Source: Leeuwenhoekiella polynyae (GTDB taxonomy: Bacteria; Bacteroidota; Bacteroidia; Flavobacteriales; Flavobacteriaceae). From it: DNA of 64,000 nucleotides. Position numbers and translations under genes: made by a program. The notes beneath the pieces were generated by a model that was not told the DNA's origin, ran no database searches, and worked only from the letters and a program-made list of their open reading frames with translations. The stretch spans positions 248,001 through 312,000 of the forward strand of contig NZ_QOVK01000001.1 of the NCBI RefSeq assembly GCF_004104075.1, in the 5' to 3' direction. This document shows, one piece after another, positions 1 through 8,808 of this stretch (position 1 is the stretch's first letter; each line of letters begins with the position of its first letter).

Positions 1-263
1 TAAGTGGATATATTGAAACCTTACCCCCTCCGGGACAAGAAAAACTGGTAGGAGCAGATGCCTCACACGCATGGTTTTCTATTTTTATTCCGGGTTTTGG
101 ATGGGTTGATTTTGACCCAACTAATAATCAAATCCCCGGAGATCAACACTTGGTTGTGGGGTGGGGAAGAGATTATTATGATGTACCTCCTTTAAAAGGT
201 GTGGTATATGGTAGCGGAAAAAGCAAACTTGCGGTTGAGGTTGATATCGCACGAGTGATATAA
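1..263 (+). CDS. Transglutaminase-like domain protein, C-terminal fragment
   Basis: The gene enters from the left edge; the open frame starts at base 3 and ends with TAA at 261-263, leaving 86 residues. The visible part holds the second and third positions of a papain-like Cys-His-Asp triad: a His in DASHAW and an Asp in WVDFDPTN. A GRDYYDVPPLKGV stretch follows, which is typical of the end of the bacterial transglutaminase family (COG1305). The catalytic Cys lies outside the window. Such proteins are thought to be cysteine proteases or amide-processing enzymes, but the substrate cannot be read here. The gene converges on the acetyltransferase gene with only three bases between the stop codons. 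Confidence 0.85.
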   Translation, partial: SGYIETLPPPGQEKLVGADASHAWFSIFIPGFGWVDFDPTNNQIPGDQHLVVGWGRDYYDVPPLKGVVYGSGKSKLAVEVDIARVI

Positions 264-266
264 AAG

Positions 267-725
267 TTAGATTGAGCCCAAATACTTTAAGAAGCACATA
301 CTACCACCTATACCGCTATACTGTCCGTAATTAGGAATAATATCATAATCCCGTTTCTTGTATAATGCTATAGCAGGAGGCTGAAAAATGCCTGTTTCAA
401 GAATACATTTATTGTAGCCTATTTCACAAGCCCAATTTTCTAGAGCTTCAAGAATAGCACTTGCATAACCACGTTTTCTATATAATGGTTTAGTGTACAT
501 CCTTTTTATTTCTACGCTTTTAGGACCGTATTCTCTAAAAGATCCACAAGCTACAGGTATACCGCTATCGTAAGCAACGATCACATTTTTAATTCGGTCT
601 AATGAATTGAATTGATTATAGAATGCATGATCTTCACCATCAGTTACTTTGAGGGTTTGATCTAATTCTTTTATCATTTTTAAGAAGTCGGCATTCTTAG
701 AATCGGTACGTACAAGATTAAGCAT
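267..725 (-). CDS. GNAT family N-acetyltransferase
   Basis: This 152-residue protein has the size and layout of a single-domain GNAT acetyltransferase, which moves an acetyl group from acetyl-CoA to an amine. The acetyl-CoA pyrophosphate loop is seen around residues 83-92 as RKRGYASAIL, a close version of the Q/RxxGxG/A motif, preceded by the beta-strand VEIKRMYTKP. A later segment, ETGIFQPPAIALYKKRDY, matches the usual motif B region in which a Tyr acts near the thiol. The substrate is not predictable. The gene stands alone: its 3' end faces the transglutaminase gene and 265 bases separate its start from the next gene. Confidence 0.9.
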   Translation of the reverse strand: MLNLVRTDSKNADFLKMIKELDQTLKVTDGEDHAFYNQFNSLDRIKNVIVAYDSGIPVACGSFREYGPKSVEIKRMYTKPLYRKRGYASAILEALENWACEIGYNKCILETGIFQPPAIALYKKRDYDIIPNYGQYSGIGGSMCFLKYLGSI

Positions 726-948
726 TTCTAAAATGATGTTTGATTGGTTGAACTCGAAAGATACATTTCTAGAACACTTTTTAAAAGATTTACAGAAAGT
801 ATTTTTTTAAGAGTTATCAAAATATGCCTCTAAAACTGTAGTATATATAAATTGTAGGAGTGTAATTTTAGATATATGTAATGTATTATCAATAATAGAT
901 GGTATATAAACCTATAAAGAACTTTAATATGATCAATATAGAACATAA

Positions 949-972
949 AAAAACCTGCATACACAGGTTTTT
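949..972 (-). terminator. Rho-independent terminator of the HMA-like gene
   Basis: Nine-base arms AAAAACCTG (949-957) and CAGGTTTTT (964-972) flank a six-base loop. On the minus strand the hairpin runs into a U-rich tract. It lies 18 bases beyond the stop of the 991-1209 gene. Confidence 0.75.
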
Positions 973-990
973 AAAAGCTTTTCTAAATTC

Positions 991-1209
991 TTATTTTAAG
1001 GGAATATATTCACCAACTAATAGTCCTAAACATTTCAATTCGTTTTTAATTCGCTCATAAACACTAGGCTTTGCATAATCTACAGCGATAATATTTTTCT
1101 GGAGATTAATTTCAAGAACACGCACCTCCATAATCCTATTGAGACACATTAAGATGACTTCTTGCGTACCTTTAAAATTATGATCTGAGATTTTTAGAGC
1201 GGCTTTCAT
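991..1209 (-). CDS. Small HMA-like (ferredoxin-fold) protein without CXXC
   Basis: This 72-residue protein has the alternating strand and helix pattern of a heavy-metal-associated (HMA) domain: a first strand, a helix LMCLNRIMEV, a strand pair LEINLQKNIIAVDY, a helix VYERIKNELKCLG and a last strand. The metal-binding CXXC loop of true HMA domains is absent, and the two Cys residues are far apart, so metal transfer is unlikely. Short proteins of this kind occur in Flavobacteriaceae with no known function. It appears monocistronic, with its own terminator downstream. Confidence 0.6.
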   Translation of the reverse strand: MKAALKISDHNFKGTQEVILMCLNRIMEVRVLEINLQKNIIAVDYAKPSVYERIKNELKCLGLLVGEYIPLK

Positions 1210-1365
1210 AGTCCTTGTTTTGGAGAATTAAACATTTGAGGATATTAAAAGTACAATTAGATTTCAATTTAAATGTTAAGGAAATGTTTTAAAAATATTG
1301 ATTTACAAGGTTTTAGTGTTAATTTTCATACTAAACCGTTTAAGTATAATACAACTACAATCACC

Positions 1366-1746
1366 TTATTGAAGAACTTTATCTGCTAAATAGCGTTGTA
1401 CAGCATATATATCAATTTCTTTCGTAAACTTTTTACTAACGCTAGGTGTATTTTCACTAGAAATCCAGATTTTAAGTTCAGAATCTAGGTCAAACGTACC
1501 TGCACTTTCTAAAGAAAATCTAGAAATACTTTTATAAGGAAGTGACTTATATTCTGTTTTGCTTCCGGTGACTCCTTGCTTGTCTATAAGTATTAATCGT
1601 TTTGAAGTAAAAATAAATACATCTCTAAAGAGTTTAAATCCCAGCTCTATATGTTCTTTTTCTGTTAAAAGCCGCTCGTATTTAGAAGTTAACTCTTCAA
1701 TAGATACTTCACTTGCATTTCCCAATATTCTATTTAATATACTCAT
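1366..1746 (-). CDS. Bacterial PH-domain protein (bPH_1 / DUF1696 type)
   Basis: The 126 residues match the short bacterial pleckstrin-homology family: an amphipathic N-terminal stretch, then strands such as DVFIFTSKRLILIDKQG and KTEYKSLPYKSISRFSLESAG, and the closing segment LKIWISSENTP before a C-terminal helix IYAVQRYLADKVL. The FTSKRLIL and PYKSISRFS signatures are what I rely on. These proteins form soluble PH-fold rings; their role is not established, though stress links have been suggested. It is a single gene with a 156-base spacer to the HMA-like gene downstream. Confidence 0.8.
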   Translation of the reverse strand: MSILNRILGNASEVSIEELTSKYERLLTEKEHIELGFKLFRDVFIFTSKRLILIDKQGVTGSKTEYKSLPYKSISRFSLESAGTFDLDSELKIWISSENTPSVSKKFTKEIDIYAVQRYLADKVLQ

Positions 1747-1868
1747 GATTTTTTTAGTTTGATAGTATTACTAATGAGTTACGAAAGAAAATTAGAAAGA
1801 GTTACACCTCAATTAGTGTTTAACAAGACTTTAGCGTGTATCGTATTTTTTTTTAAAGTTCACATTAT

Positions 1869-1892
1869 AAAAAAAGCATCCACTTGGGATGC
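1869..1892 (-). terminator. Rho-independent terminator downstream of xylA
   Basis: GCATCC (1876-1881) and GGATGC (1887-1892) form a stem with a five-base loop; on the minus strand it is followed by seven U residues (1869-1875). It lies about 140 bases past the xylA stop and fits as the end of the xylBA transcript. Confidence 0.7.
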
Positions 1893-1938
1893 CTCTTAAT
1901 TCAATGTATTTTACTCAATAATCGAGATTTAAATGCTT

Positions 1939-2020
1939 CGAGACTTGTCTCGTTCTAAAAATGTTTTGTTCAGTTTAATGCTTTGCGGGCTTGCCTTTGT
2001 CGGCAGACAGGCTTGTCCCG
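1939..2020. repeat. Two nested palindromes in the xylA 3' spacer
   Basis: CGAGAC-TT-GTCTCG at 1939-1952 is a perfect hairpin. At 1986-2020 an imperfect palindrome runs from CGGGCTTGCC to GGCTTGTCCCG, with a GC content well above its surroundings. The second has the look of REP-like intergenic palindromes seen in flavobacterial genomes. No coding frame covers it. It could shape the xylBA mRNA 3' end or be a small dispersed repeat. Confidence 0.4.
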
Positions 2021-2033
2021 AAGTAGTTTACTT

Positions 2034-3344
2034 TTAAAACGCATTAGCTATAATTTGCTCATAAAGTTCTTGTTGTCCACTAATCGCTTTAGGTTCTCCG
2101 GTTTTTCTTCCCAGCTCACTGAGTTGTTCTAAGCTCAATTCTCCTTTTTCAAATTGAGAGCCCGCACCAGAATCAAAAGACGCATATCTATTCTTACGTA
2201 GGGCTTTATATTTTGTGTTGGTAAGAATATGATCTGCTGCGATAAGTCCTCTTGCAAAGGTATCCATACCTGCAATGTGGGCGATGAATTTATCTTCCAG
2301 GTCTATAGAGTTTCTGCGTACTTTGGCATCGAAGTTAATACCACCACCCTGAATACCACCACTTTCTAAAATAACAAGCATCGCTTGTGTAACTTCAAAA
2401 ACATCTATGGGGAACTGGTCTGTATCCCAACCGTTTTGATAATCACCCCGGTTGGCATCAATGCTTCCTAACATTCCTGCGTCTGCAGCAACTTGCAATT
2501 CGTGCTCAAATGTATGACTGGCAAGTGTTGCGTGATTCACTTCAATATTCAGTTTAAAATCATCTTGTAAACCGTATTTATTTATAAAGCCTAAACTGGT
2601 CGCCGAGTCAAAATCATATTGATGTTTTGTAGGTTCCATCGGTTTCGGTTCGATTAAAAAGTTTCCTTTAAAACCATTGTTACGCGCATAATCTCTGCAC
2701 ATAGTCAGAAACTGAGCCAAATGATCTTGCTCGCGTTTCATATCTGTATTCAACAAACTCATATAGCCTTCACGGCCACCCCAGAATACATAATTCTCAC
2801 CGCCTAATTCCAGTGTAGCATCTATTGCAATTTTTATTTGAGAACCGGCGTAGGCTAAAACATCAAAATTAGGATTAGTCGCTGCCCCATTCATATAGCG
2901 TGGGTTACTAAAAAGGTTTGCGGTACCCCAGAGTAATTTTATACCACTCTCTTGTTGCTTTACTTTTGCATAATCTACCAGTTGATGCATTCTTTTCTCA
3001 AACTCAGCGACAGTTGGAGCTTCATCCACCACATCAACATCATGAAAACAATAATACGGTAACCCCATTTTGGTCATAAACTCAAAAGCGGCATCCATTT
3101 TATCTTTTGCTCTGCCTACCGGATCAGGATTTTTATCCCATTCAAAAGTTTCTGTATCTCCACCAAAGGGATCATTACCCTTATTGTTTAAGGTGTGCCA
3201 GTAAGCCATCGCAAAGCGCATATGCTCCTTTAAAGTTTTGCCGGCAACAATCTTGTTTTCATCATAATATTTAAACGCAAGCGGGTTATCACTGCCTTTT
3301 CCTTCAAAAGGGATTTTGCTGATATTTTTAAAATAGGTACTCAT
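2034..3344 (-). CDS. xylA: Xylose isomerase
   Basis: Converts D-xylose to D-xylulose in the cytoplasm, a metal-dependent TIM-barrel reaction. The 436-residue length is that of the longer class II enzymes. Visible signatures are CFHDVDV with the catalytic His, VFWGGREGY, the metal-ligand Glu in [13 protein letters not shown], the [10 protein letters not shown] and HTFEHEL segments, and the Asp ligands in GSIDANRGD. None of the key residues appears changed. It follows xylB in the same direction with two bases between the xylB stop and the xylA start, so the pair is one transcript ending at the terminator near 1880. The regulator encoded across from xylB probably controls it. Confidence 0.97.
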   Translation of the reverse strand: MSTYFKNISKIPFEGKGSDNPLAFKYYDENKIVAGKTLKEHMRFAMAYWHTLNNKGNDPFGGDTETFEWDKNPDPVGRAKDKMDAAFEFMTKMGLPYYCFHDVDVVDEAPTVAEFEKRMHQLVDYAKVKQQESGIKLLWGTANLFSNPRYMNGAATNPNFDVLAYAGSQIKIAIDATLELGGENYVFWGGREGYMSLLNTDMKREQDHLAQFLTMCRDYARNNGFKGNFLIEPKPMEPTKHQYDFDSATSLGFINKYGLQDDFKLNIEVNHATLASHTFEHELQVAADAGMLGSIDANRGDYQNGWDTDQFPIDVFEVTQAMLVILESGGIQGGGINFDAKVRRNSIDLEDKFIAHIAGMDTFARGLIAADHILTNTKYKALRKNRYASFDSGAGSQFEKGELSLEQLSELGRKTGEPKAISGQQELYEQIIANAF

Positions 3345-3346
3345 AA

Positions 3347-4837
3347 TTAGTCTCGTATTTGAATGTTGTCTTTCCAGTTTTGATAATAGGCTTTATAAGC
3401 TTGTGTGAGCCTAGGGTCAGGCTCTTGAGTGCCCATCAACTCCAGAGATTGATTGGCTTCATTTAAACTTGAATAGTGACCAAAGCCAAATGCCGCCCCA
3501 CGTGCTGCCCCTTCTGCACCGTTTGTATTGTAAAGCTCTAAAGAAGTTTGTGTGGTGTTTACAAAAATATCTCTAAACACCGGACTCAAGAATAAATTGG
3601 CATGGGTCGCTTTTACCCGTGAACCTCCTGCACCAATGGTTTGCATCACTTCAAAGCCATAGTTCATAGCAAACACGATCCCTTCACAGGCTGCCCTGAC
3701 CACGTGCGCCGTCTCGTGGCGGTTAAAGTTGAGATTCTCAATACCACTGCTCGATTTTTTATTGTTGAAAATACGTTCTACCCCGTTACCAAACGGGTAA
3801 AAAAGTAGCCCGTCACTACCGGGTGTAACTTGAGAAGCCAGTTTGTTGAGTTGGTCATAAGAGATCAACTGATTTTGTTCTGTTGACAGGATCTTGCGCA
3901 ACCATTGGTATAGAATACCAGAACCGTTTATACAAAGCAAAACACCATTGCGCTTCTGCTTCTCTGTGTGGTTCACGTGTAAAAAAGTATTCACACGATT
4001 TTCTGTATCTGAAGCATCCTGATCTGTTACCGAATAAATCACTGCTGAAGTCCCTGCTGTGGTAGCGATCTCTCCCGGTTGTGTCACATTAAGCGATAAC
4101 GCATTGTTAGGCTGATCTCCTGCCCGGTAGGTTATTTTAACCTCTTTAGACAAGCCAAGTTCTTCAGCTAGTGTCGAATCTATTTGAGCCTGGATCCCAA
4201 AATTAGCAACGATCTCCGGAATCACATCTTTAGGCAACTCCATCGCTTCTAATACTTCTGTAGCGAGACTCTGTTTTTTAAAATTCCACAGGGCAGCTTC
4301 AGACAAGCCCGATTTGCTGGTCTGGGCTACACCCGAAAATTTAGCCGCTATATAATCTCCCGGAAGCATCATATAAGCGACCTTTTTAAATAGCTCCGGC
4401 TCATTCTTTTGTACCCATTTGAGTTTTGAAGCTGTAAAATTCCCCGGACTTTGCAAGACACGTTCCTGAAAGAACGAGGCTCCTTTTTCAGTATATATTT
4501 GTGATCCTATAGGTGCAGCCCGGCTGTCACACCAGATTATAGAAGGCCGCAAAACCTTTAGATTCTTATCGGTTAACACTAAACCGTGCATTTGATAAGA
4601 AATCCCTATTGCCTGAATACGAGCTATAGCGACACCATCTGATCTCAATTTCTTAATTCCGTCGCAGATGTAGTTCCACCAGAGTTCAGGGTCCTGTTCT
4701 GCCCAGCCGGCCTTTGGGGCGTGCATTTGCATTTCCTTCTCAGGTACCGTTGTATTTGCAAGCGCCTTACCACTGTGACCATCAAGAACAGCTAACTTAA
4801 TAGAAGAACTTCCCAGATCGATTCCTAAAAAATACAT
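3347..4837 (-). CDS. xylB: Xylulokinase
   Basis: Phosphorylates D-xylulose to xylulose 5-phosphate for the pentose phosphate pathway. The frame is open to 4900, but I place the start at the ATG at 4835-4837 because the protein then begins [20 protein letters not shown], the standard FGGY-kinase phosphate-binding start; the 21 extra upstream residues have no counterpart in the family. This gives 496 residues. Other signatures are the sugar-site segment WCDSRA, the mid-protein [10 protein letters not shown] and [10 protein letters not shown], and near the end [13 protein letters not shown], the adenosine-binding region. It is first in the xylBA operon and diverges from the Nudix-type regulator. 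No xylose transporter lies nearby. Confidence 0.95.
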   Translation of the reverse strand: MYFLGIDLGSSSIKLAVLDGHSGKALANTTVPEKEMQMHAPKAGWAEQDPELWWNYICDGIKKLRSDGVAIARIQAIGISYQMHGLVLTDKNLKVLRPSIIWCDSRAAPIGSQIYTEKGASFFQERVLQSPGNFTASKLKWVQKNEPELFKKVAYMMLPGDYIAAKFSGVAQTSKSGLSEAALWNFKKQSLATEVLEAMELPKDVIPEIVANFGIQAQIDSTLAEELGLSKEVKITYRAGDQPNNALSLNVTQPGEIATTAGTSAVIYSVTDQDASDTENRVNTFLHVNHTEKQKRNGVLLCINGSGILYQWLRKILSTEQNQLISYDQLNKLASQVTPGSDGLLFYPFGNGVERIFNNKKSSSGIENLNFNRHETAHVVRAACEGIVFAMNYGFEVMQTIGAGGSRVKATHANLFLSPVFRDIFVNTTQTSLELYNTNGAEGAARGAAFGFGHYSSLNEANQSLELMGTQEPDPRLTQAYKAYYQNWKDNIQIRD

Positions 4838-4977
4838 AGCTATTTTTGAATTAATTACGTTAAAGACTTCCTTATAGTTTATTTGACTACAAGTATACAT
4901 ATAAAAATCTATTCCGCATAATTTTTATAATTTAGAGCACTTAAAAAAAACCAACCCCTAGATCTAATTCTAAATTC
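4838..4977. promoter_or_regulatory. Divergent xylB / xylose-regulator promoter region
   Basis: 140 AT-rich bases separate the two divergent starts. On the minus strand TATACTTG (near 4890-4897) resembles the Bacteroidota -7 box TAnnTTTG with one mismatch and could serve xylBA. On the plus strand TATAATTTAG near 4927 could serve the regulator. I could not identify a convincing palindromic operator by eye. This spacer is where a Nudix-type regulator would be expected to bind. Confidence 0.5.
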
Positions 4978-5679
4978 ATGAATAACCTCTCATCAGCTGA
5001 AAAGAAGGCTACTTTAGAAAGTATTACTATAGATTGTGTGATTTTTGGTTTTAAAGCAGGCAATTTGGAAGTTCTACTGGTGCGGCACGGTGAAGGGATC
5101 AGTAAAGATAAATGGGGACTTCCCGGGGGGTGGATCTATAAAACTGAAAGTACAGATGATGCTGCAAACAGGCTTTTGCTAGAATTAACCGGTATTAAAG
5201 ATATTTATCTGGAGCAATTGCGGGCTTTTAGTGACCCGGATCGTTTTCCTTTGTCGCGGGTAATTACAATAGGATATTATGCGCTGATTAAAGAAGAGGA
5301 CTATGACCTTAAAGCCGGGGCAACAGCAGCTGAAGTAGCCTGGTTTAAAGTTTCACAGGTAAAGGACTTGATCTATGATCACGCTCAGATCTTAGAAATT
5401 GGTCTTAAACGCTTACGCAGAAGGATCAAGCAGGAACCCATAGGGTTTAATCTGCTTCCGCAAAAATTCACGCTATTACAACTGATGCATCTCTATGAAG
5501 AAATCCTTGGGAAAGAAATGGATAAACCCAACTTTAGACGCAAGATCTTAAAAATGAACCTATTGACCCCGCTGAACGAAAAAGAAAAAGATGTTTCGCA
5601 CAGAGCCGCTAAACTCTATCAGTTCAACCCGGAAACCTATCAACAACTCCTGGAAAAAGGATTTAATTTTGAGTTTTAA
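4978..5679 (+). CDS. NrtR/AraR-type Nudix-fold transcriptional regulator of xylose genes
   Basis: 233 residues: a Nudix domain (about 10-145) followed by a winged-helix DNA-binding half (about 150-233, with LLPQKFTLLQLMHLYEEILG and NFRRKILKMNLL). This layout is that of the NrtR family, whose Bacteroidota members include the arabinose regulator AraR. The Nudix box is degenerate: from Gly50 the pattern G-x5-E-x7-R is kept, but the catalytic REUxEE core reads RLLLEL, so hydrolase activity is very unlikely and the domain should act only as a ligand sensor. It faces xylBA across 140 bases, so I infer that it senses xylose or a derivative and controls xylBA. The ligand is inference; family and loss of catalytic residues are seen. 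Confidence 0.88.
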   Translation: MNNLSSAEKKATLESITIDCVIFGFKAGNLEVLLVRHGEGISKDKWGLPGGWIYKTESTDDAANRLLLELTGIKDIYLEQLRAFSDPDRFPLSRVITIGYYALIKEEDYDLKAGATAAEVAWFKVSQVKDLIYDHAQILEIGLKRLRRRIKQEPIGFNLLPQKFTLLQLMHLYEEILGKEMDKPNFRRKILKMNLLTPLNEKEKDVSHRAAKLYQFNPETYQQLLEKGFNFEF

Positions 5680-5954
5680 ACTCTAGAGTTTTTAAGTTTG
5701 GACTTGAAACAAAAAACTGGACTTTAAGTTGAGTGACTATGCTGGTAGTTTTTGATTATACACATCTATTTCAAATTATTTTACAATTCTTTTCCTCAAT
5801 AAAAATGTCTTCTTCTGGTATTATACCTAGTTTATATCTATTGAAAAATAGATGACTCTGCCTGTGGATCTAAGCTTGTAATTATTCAAGTCATTACTAG
5901 AAGGATTAGGATTCTTCTTCGTTGTCGTAGTAGGATATCAAACTGGAGCGTATT

Positions 5955-6803
5955 TTAATTAGGATCTTTGATAATCACATTTTGATAGCTGTACGGTATT
6001 TCTATACCTTCTTTGTCAAAGCGCTCTTTTATGGATCGCAACAGATCACAATACATGGTAAACCCATTGGAGATATTGTCTGAATACGCCCAAATCTTTA
6101 AAGTGACCGATGAATCTGCTAATGCGATTACCCGTGCCGTAACGATCGGGATACCATTCTCAATGTCTTGCGGGCTTCGATTATCTATATGTAAGGGATG
6201 CTTTACGACTTCATCTTCCATGATTTGTAAAGCTTTGCCAATATCTGAATCGTAGCCAATTCCTATTTCGATCATTTTACAAACTTTGGTGTCGTTTAGG
6301 TTTGTATTGACAATTACATTTGAACTTATTACCGAATTGGGTACCACAATCCTGTTGTTTTCAAAATCCCGAAGCACAACCTGTCTCAAATTGATTTCTT
6401 CTACTGTCCCGGTATAGGTTTGGTTAAAGGTTATTCTATCGTTTATTCTAAAAGGCTTAAATAAAACAATAAGAAAGCCACTCATAATGTTGCTCAATGC
6501 CTGTTGAGAGGCCAGCCCTGCAACCAGAGATATGATACCCGCACCAGCCAGTAAGGAGTGCCCCAGGGTTTTCATTTCGGGTATTTGAATTAAAGCAAAT
6601 GAAACACCTATAATTACAATGATTGCCGAAATGAAGTTTGTAGCAAAAAGATAGCTGGTAGGATCTATATGTTTTGTCGCTACCAGACTGTTTATTTTTT
6701 TACGGCTCAAATATTTAAAAATCAAAGCACATGAAATTGTTATCGCGATTATAACAGTAATTATAATGACAGTCTTAAAATCTGAAAAGAACGAATTTTT
6801 CAT
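5955..6803 (-). CDS. Small-conductance mechanosensitive channel (MscS family)
   Basis: 282 residues, the usual size of MscS-like channels. Three hydrophobic segments are visible: residues about 10-30 (VIIITVIIAITISCALIF), 52-72, and the pore-lining third helix about 85-115 with its Ala/Gly-rich GAGIISLVAGLASQQALSN. The signature LIVLFKPFRINDRI follows, then the beta domain and the C-terminal alpha/beta cytoplasmic vestibule. It opens on membrane tension to release solutes after hypo-osmotic shock. It is a single gene with no operon partner, flanked by spacers of more than 200 bases. Confidence 0.93.
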   Translation of the reverse strand: MKNSFFSDFKTVIIITVIIAITISCALIFKYLSRKKINSLVATKHIDPTSYLFATNFISAIIVIIGVSFALIQIPEMKTLGHSLLAGAGIISLVAGLASQQALSNIMSGFLIVLFKPFRINDRITFNQTYTGTVEEINLRQVVLRDFENNRIVVPNSVISSNVIVNTNLNDTKVCKMIEIGIGYDSDIGKALQIMEDEVVKHPLHIDNRSPQDIENGIPIVTARVIALADSSVTLKIWAYSDNISNGFTMYCDLLRSIKERFDKEGIEIPYSYQNVIIKDPN

Positions 6804-7033
6804 ATGATAATTATTTGCGCATATAAAGCTTTTTAATCAAACTTGTTTTCTAAAATAAACAAAAACGGATCAGGTGTGTAAATTAAGTTAAAACTTTTCG
6901 TATAAAAACAAACACTAGAAAATAGGTGCGGATTTACCGATTCAAGCGGAAAGCGGAGCTTGTTTTTCTTTCGGAAATACCCGTATTGCAGCAACAATTC
7001 CGGTAAGGATAGGAAGTATTTATCAGAGGGTTT

Positions 7034-7873
7034 TTAATTTATTAATTTCATTTGTATGAATGCTTTAAGAGTCACCTCTTTTCGAATCATTGGGAACAAA
7101 TCCATATTAAATTGCGGTTTCGGGTCAACGTTTGTAGCGAAAAAATAAGTGTTGTTTTCGGTTTCCATATACCCCACAAACCAACCGTTGTTATTTCCGT
7201 TTCTTATAGACCAACCTGTTTTCCCGCGTAAGGTATAGTTTTCATTTTCTTCCAGGATCATCATTCGTTTCATGATCATTTCGGTACGTTCTGAAATGGG
7301 CAATTCAGATTCATAAAATCTCTTTAGAAAATCTATTTGCTGGAATTGATTAATTCGGGATTCACCCTCAAGCCAGAACATATAAATGTTTGTTGAATCA
7401 ACATCCATCGCTCCATATTCAAGTTTGCTTACATATTTAGACATGCGTTGCGCACCTATTTTTCGTGCTACATCCTGATAACATGGTACACAGGAATAGT
7501 GAAAAGCTTCTCTAAGTATTAAATCCTGTTCCCAACTTTTTAGACTTCGCTCTTCTCCATTCCACTTAAAAAGGGTGCTGTCATTTTCAACAACTCCGGT
7601 CTCCAGCGCAATGATGGAATTGGTGATCTTAAACGTTGAAGCGGGTAACCTTCCTTTCGCGGCCCATTGAAAGTCATTAGAATAGTAGGTATCATCCTTT
7701 AAATCATAGATTAGAATCGAACCTTCAACACCTGCGGAATCCAAAATCGTTTGAAATTCCGGAGTTAGTATTTTACTTTGAATGCCGGTATCTTTAGGGT
7801 TCTCGGAAGTCTTTTTCCTATTTATACAGGAAAAGCAGGTTAGTGTAATTAGAGCGATATAAGCAAGTTTCAT
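7034..7873 (-). CDS. Class D (OXA-type) beta-lactamase, putative lipoprotein
   Basis: Serine beta-lactamase fold protein of 279 residues. The active-site motifs are in order and at normal spacing: S79-T-F-K82 (nucleophile and the lysine carbamylated in OXA enzymes), S127-C-V129, YGA at 153-155 where most OXA enzymes have YGN, a FWLEG omega-loop segment at 166-170 and K218-T-G220. The N-terminus MKLAYIALITLTCFSC is a signal peptide with Cys at 13 and 16, so it is probably a lipoprotein. Hydrolysis of penicillins is expected from the family; the spectrum is not predictable. It has no neighbouring mobile element and its base composition resembles its neighbours, so it looks resident. Confidence 0.92.
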   Translation of the reverse strand: MKLAYIALITLTCFSCINRKKTSENPKDTGIQSKILTPEFQTILDSAGVEGSILIYDLKDDTYYSNDFQWAAKGRLPASTFKITNSIIALETGVVENDSTLFKWNGEERSLKSWEQDLILREAFHYSCVPCYQDVARKIGAQRMSKYVSKLEYGAMDVDSTNIYMFWLEGESRINQFQQIDFLKRFYESELPISERTEMIMKRMMILEENENYTLRGKTGWSIRNGNNNGWFVGYMETENNTYFFATNVDPKPQFNMDLFPMIRKEVTLKAFIQMKLIN

Positions 7874-8037
7874 CTTGACAATTTGATGCCAAAGATCTTA
7901 AAAATGTCTTTTATTCAAATTTGCTAAGTTGATTAATCTCGCTTATAAATGCATTTAAGCATCTAACTATTTGTTGCTCAGATCTTATTTTCGATCAAGC
8001 AGATGAAGAACAGCAAAAGTTTATAGAAATACAATCT

Positions 8038-8709
8038 TTAAAGAGGATCTTTAGAAATCAGCTTAACAAACTCATCTTTAATTCCGTCACAGATAACTAC
8101 CGAATTATGTGTACAGTTCTTTAAAGAGATAGGATCAAAACCGTTTATTTTGATCTTTGAAGGTTTAAACTCTTTACATTGCAGATGTGTAAACATATTC
8201 AAAGCCGCTTTTGAAGTGGCATAAGCAGTCATACAATAATTGGAGTAGCAAAAATTATCATCGGTCATTTTTGTAATATCACCTAAAGAACTCGTGATGT
8301 TTATGATACTGGGATCATCACTTTTCTCAAGTACAGGTTTTAAAGACTGTATGATTCTAATCACCGCGAAAAGATTGATCTCATAAAGCTCTTTGACCTC
8401 TTCAAGATTCAACTGACTTATTTTTTGACCAAAACCGTTTGCTATTTCTGCATTATTAATAAGAAGATCTAACCTTCCGTAAGTTGAAGTTATAAGACTT
8501 TTCAATTCAGAAACACTCTCTGAAGAAGTAAAATCGACCTTTACCAATTTAAAATCCTGTAACGTGATTGCATCTAGGGAGAGGGTGTCGTAACTTTTCT
8601 TACTAGCAGCCAGAATTACATTATAATTATGGTGTACTAATATCTTAGCAAAAGTCTTCCCCAATCCATTTCCTGCCTCTGTGACTACCGCAACTCTCTT
8701 AACTTCCAT
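8038..8709 (-). CDS. Short-chain dehydrogenase/reductase (SDR)
   Basis: 223 residues with a Rossmann fold. The cofactor loop is TEAGNGLGKTFA, a variant of TGxxxGxG in which the first Gly is Glu. LLINNAEIA replaces the usual NNAG, and the catalytic Ser and YxxxK are present (ITSSLG and AYATSK). The changes in two structural motifs suggest altered cofactor binding or a weak enzyme. The substrate is unknown. It lies 99 bases downstream of an AraC-type gene on the same strand, one of three SDR/AraC neighbours in this window. Confidence 0.85.
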   Translation of the reverse strand: MEVKRVAVVTEAGNGLGKTFAKILVHHNYNVILAASKKSYDTLSLDAITLQDFKLVKVDFTSSESVSELKSLITSTYGRLDLLINNAEIANGFGQKISQLNLEEVKELYEINLFAVIRIIQSLKPVLEKSDDPSIINITSSLGDITKMTDDNFCYSNYCMTAYATSKAALNMFTHLQCKEFKPSKIKINGFDPISLKNCTHNSVVICDGIKDEFVKLISKDPL

Positions 8710-8808
8710 AGCATGCTTAATAATGTGAAACTAATCTGATCAATTTTAAATATGATTTAGTTTATTAATTTTTAATTCTACTGCAATAGGTATACCCATT
8801 TGCAATTT

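Noticed and set aside
5680-5954. Possible small gene after the xylose regulator
   Set aside because: All frames are interrupted and no motif was recognised; treated as empty spacer.
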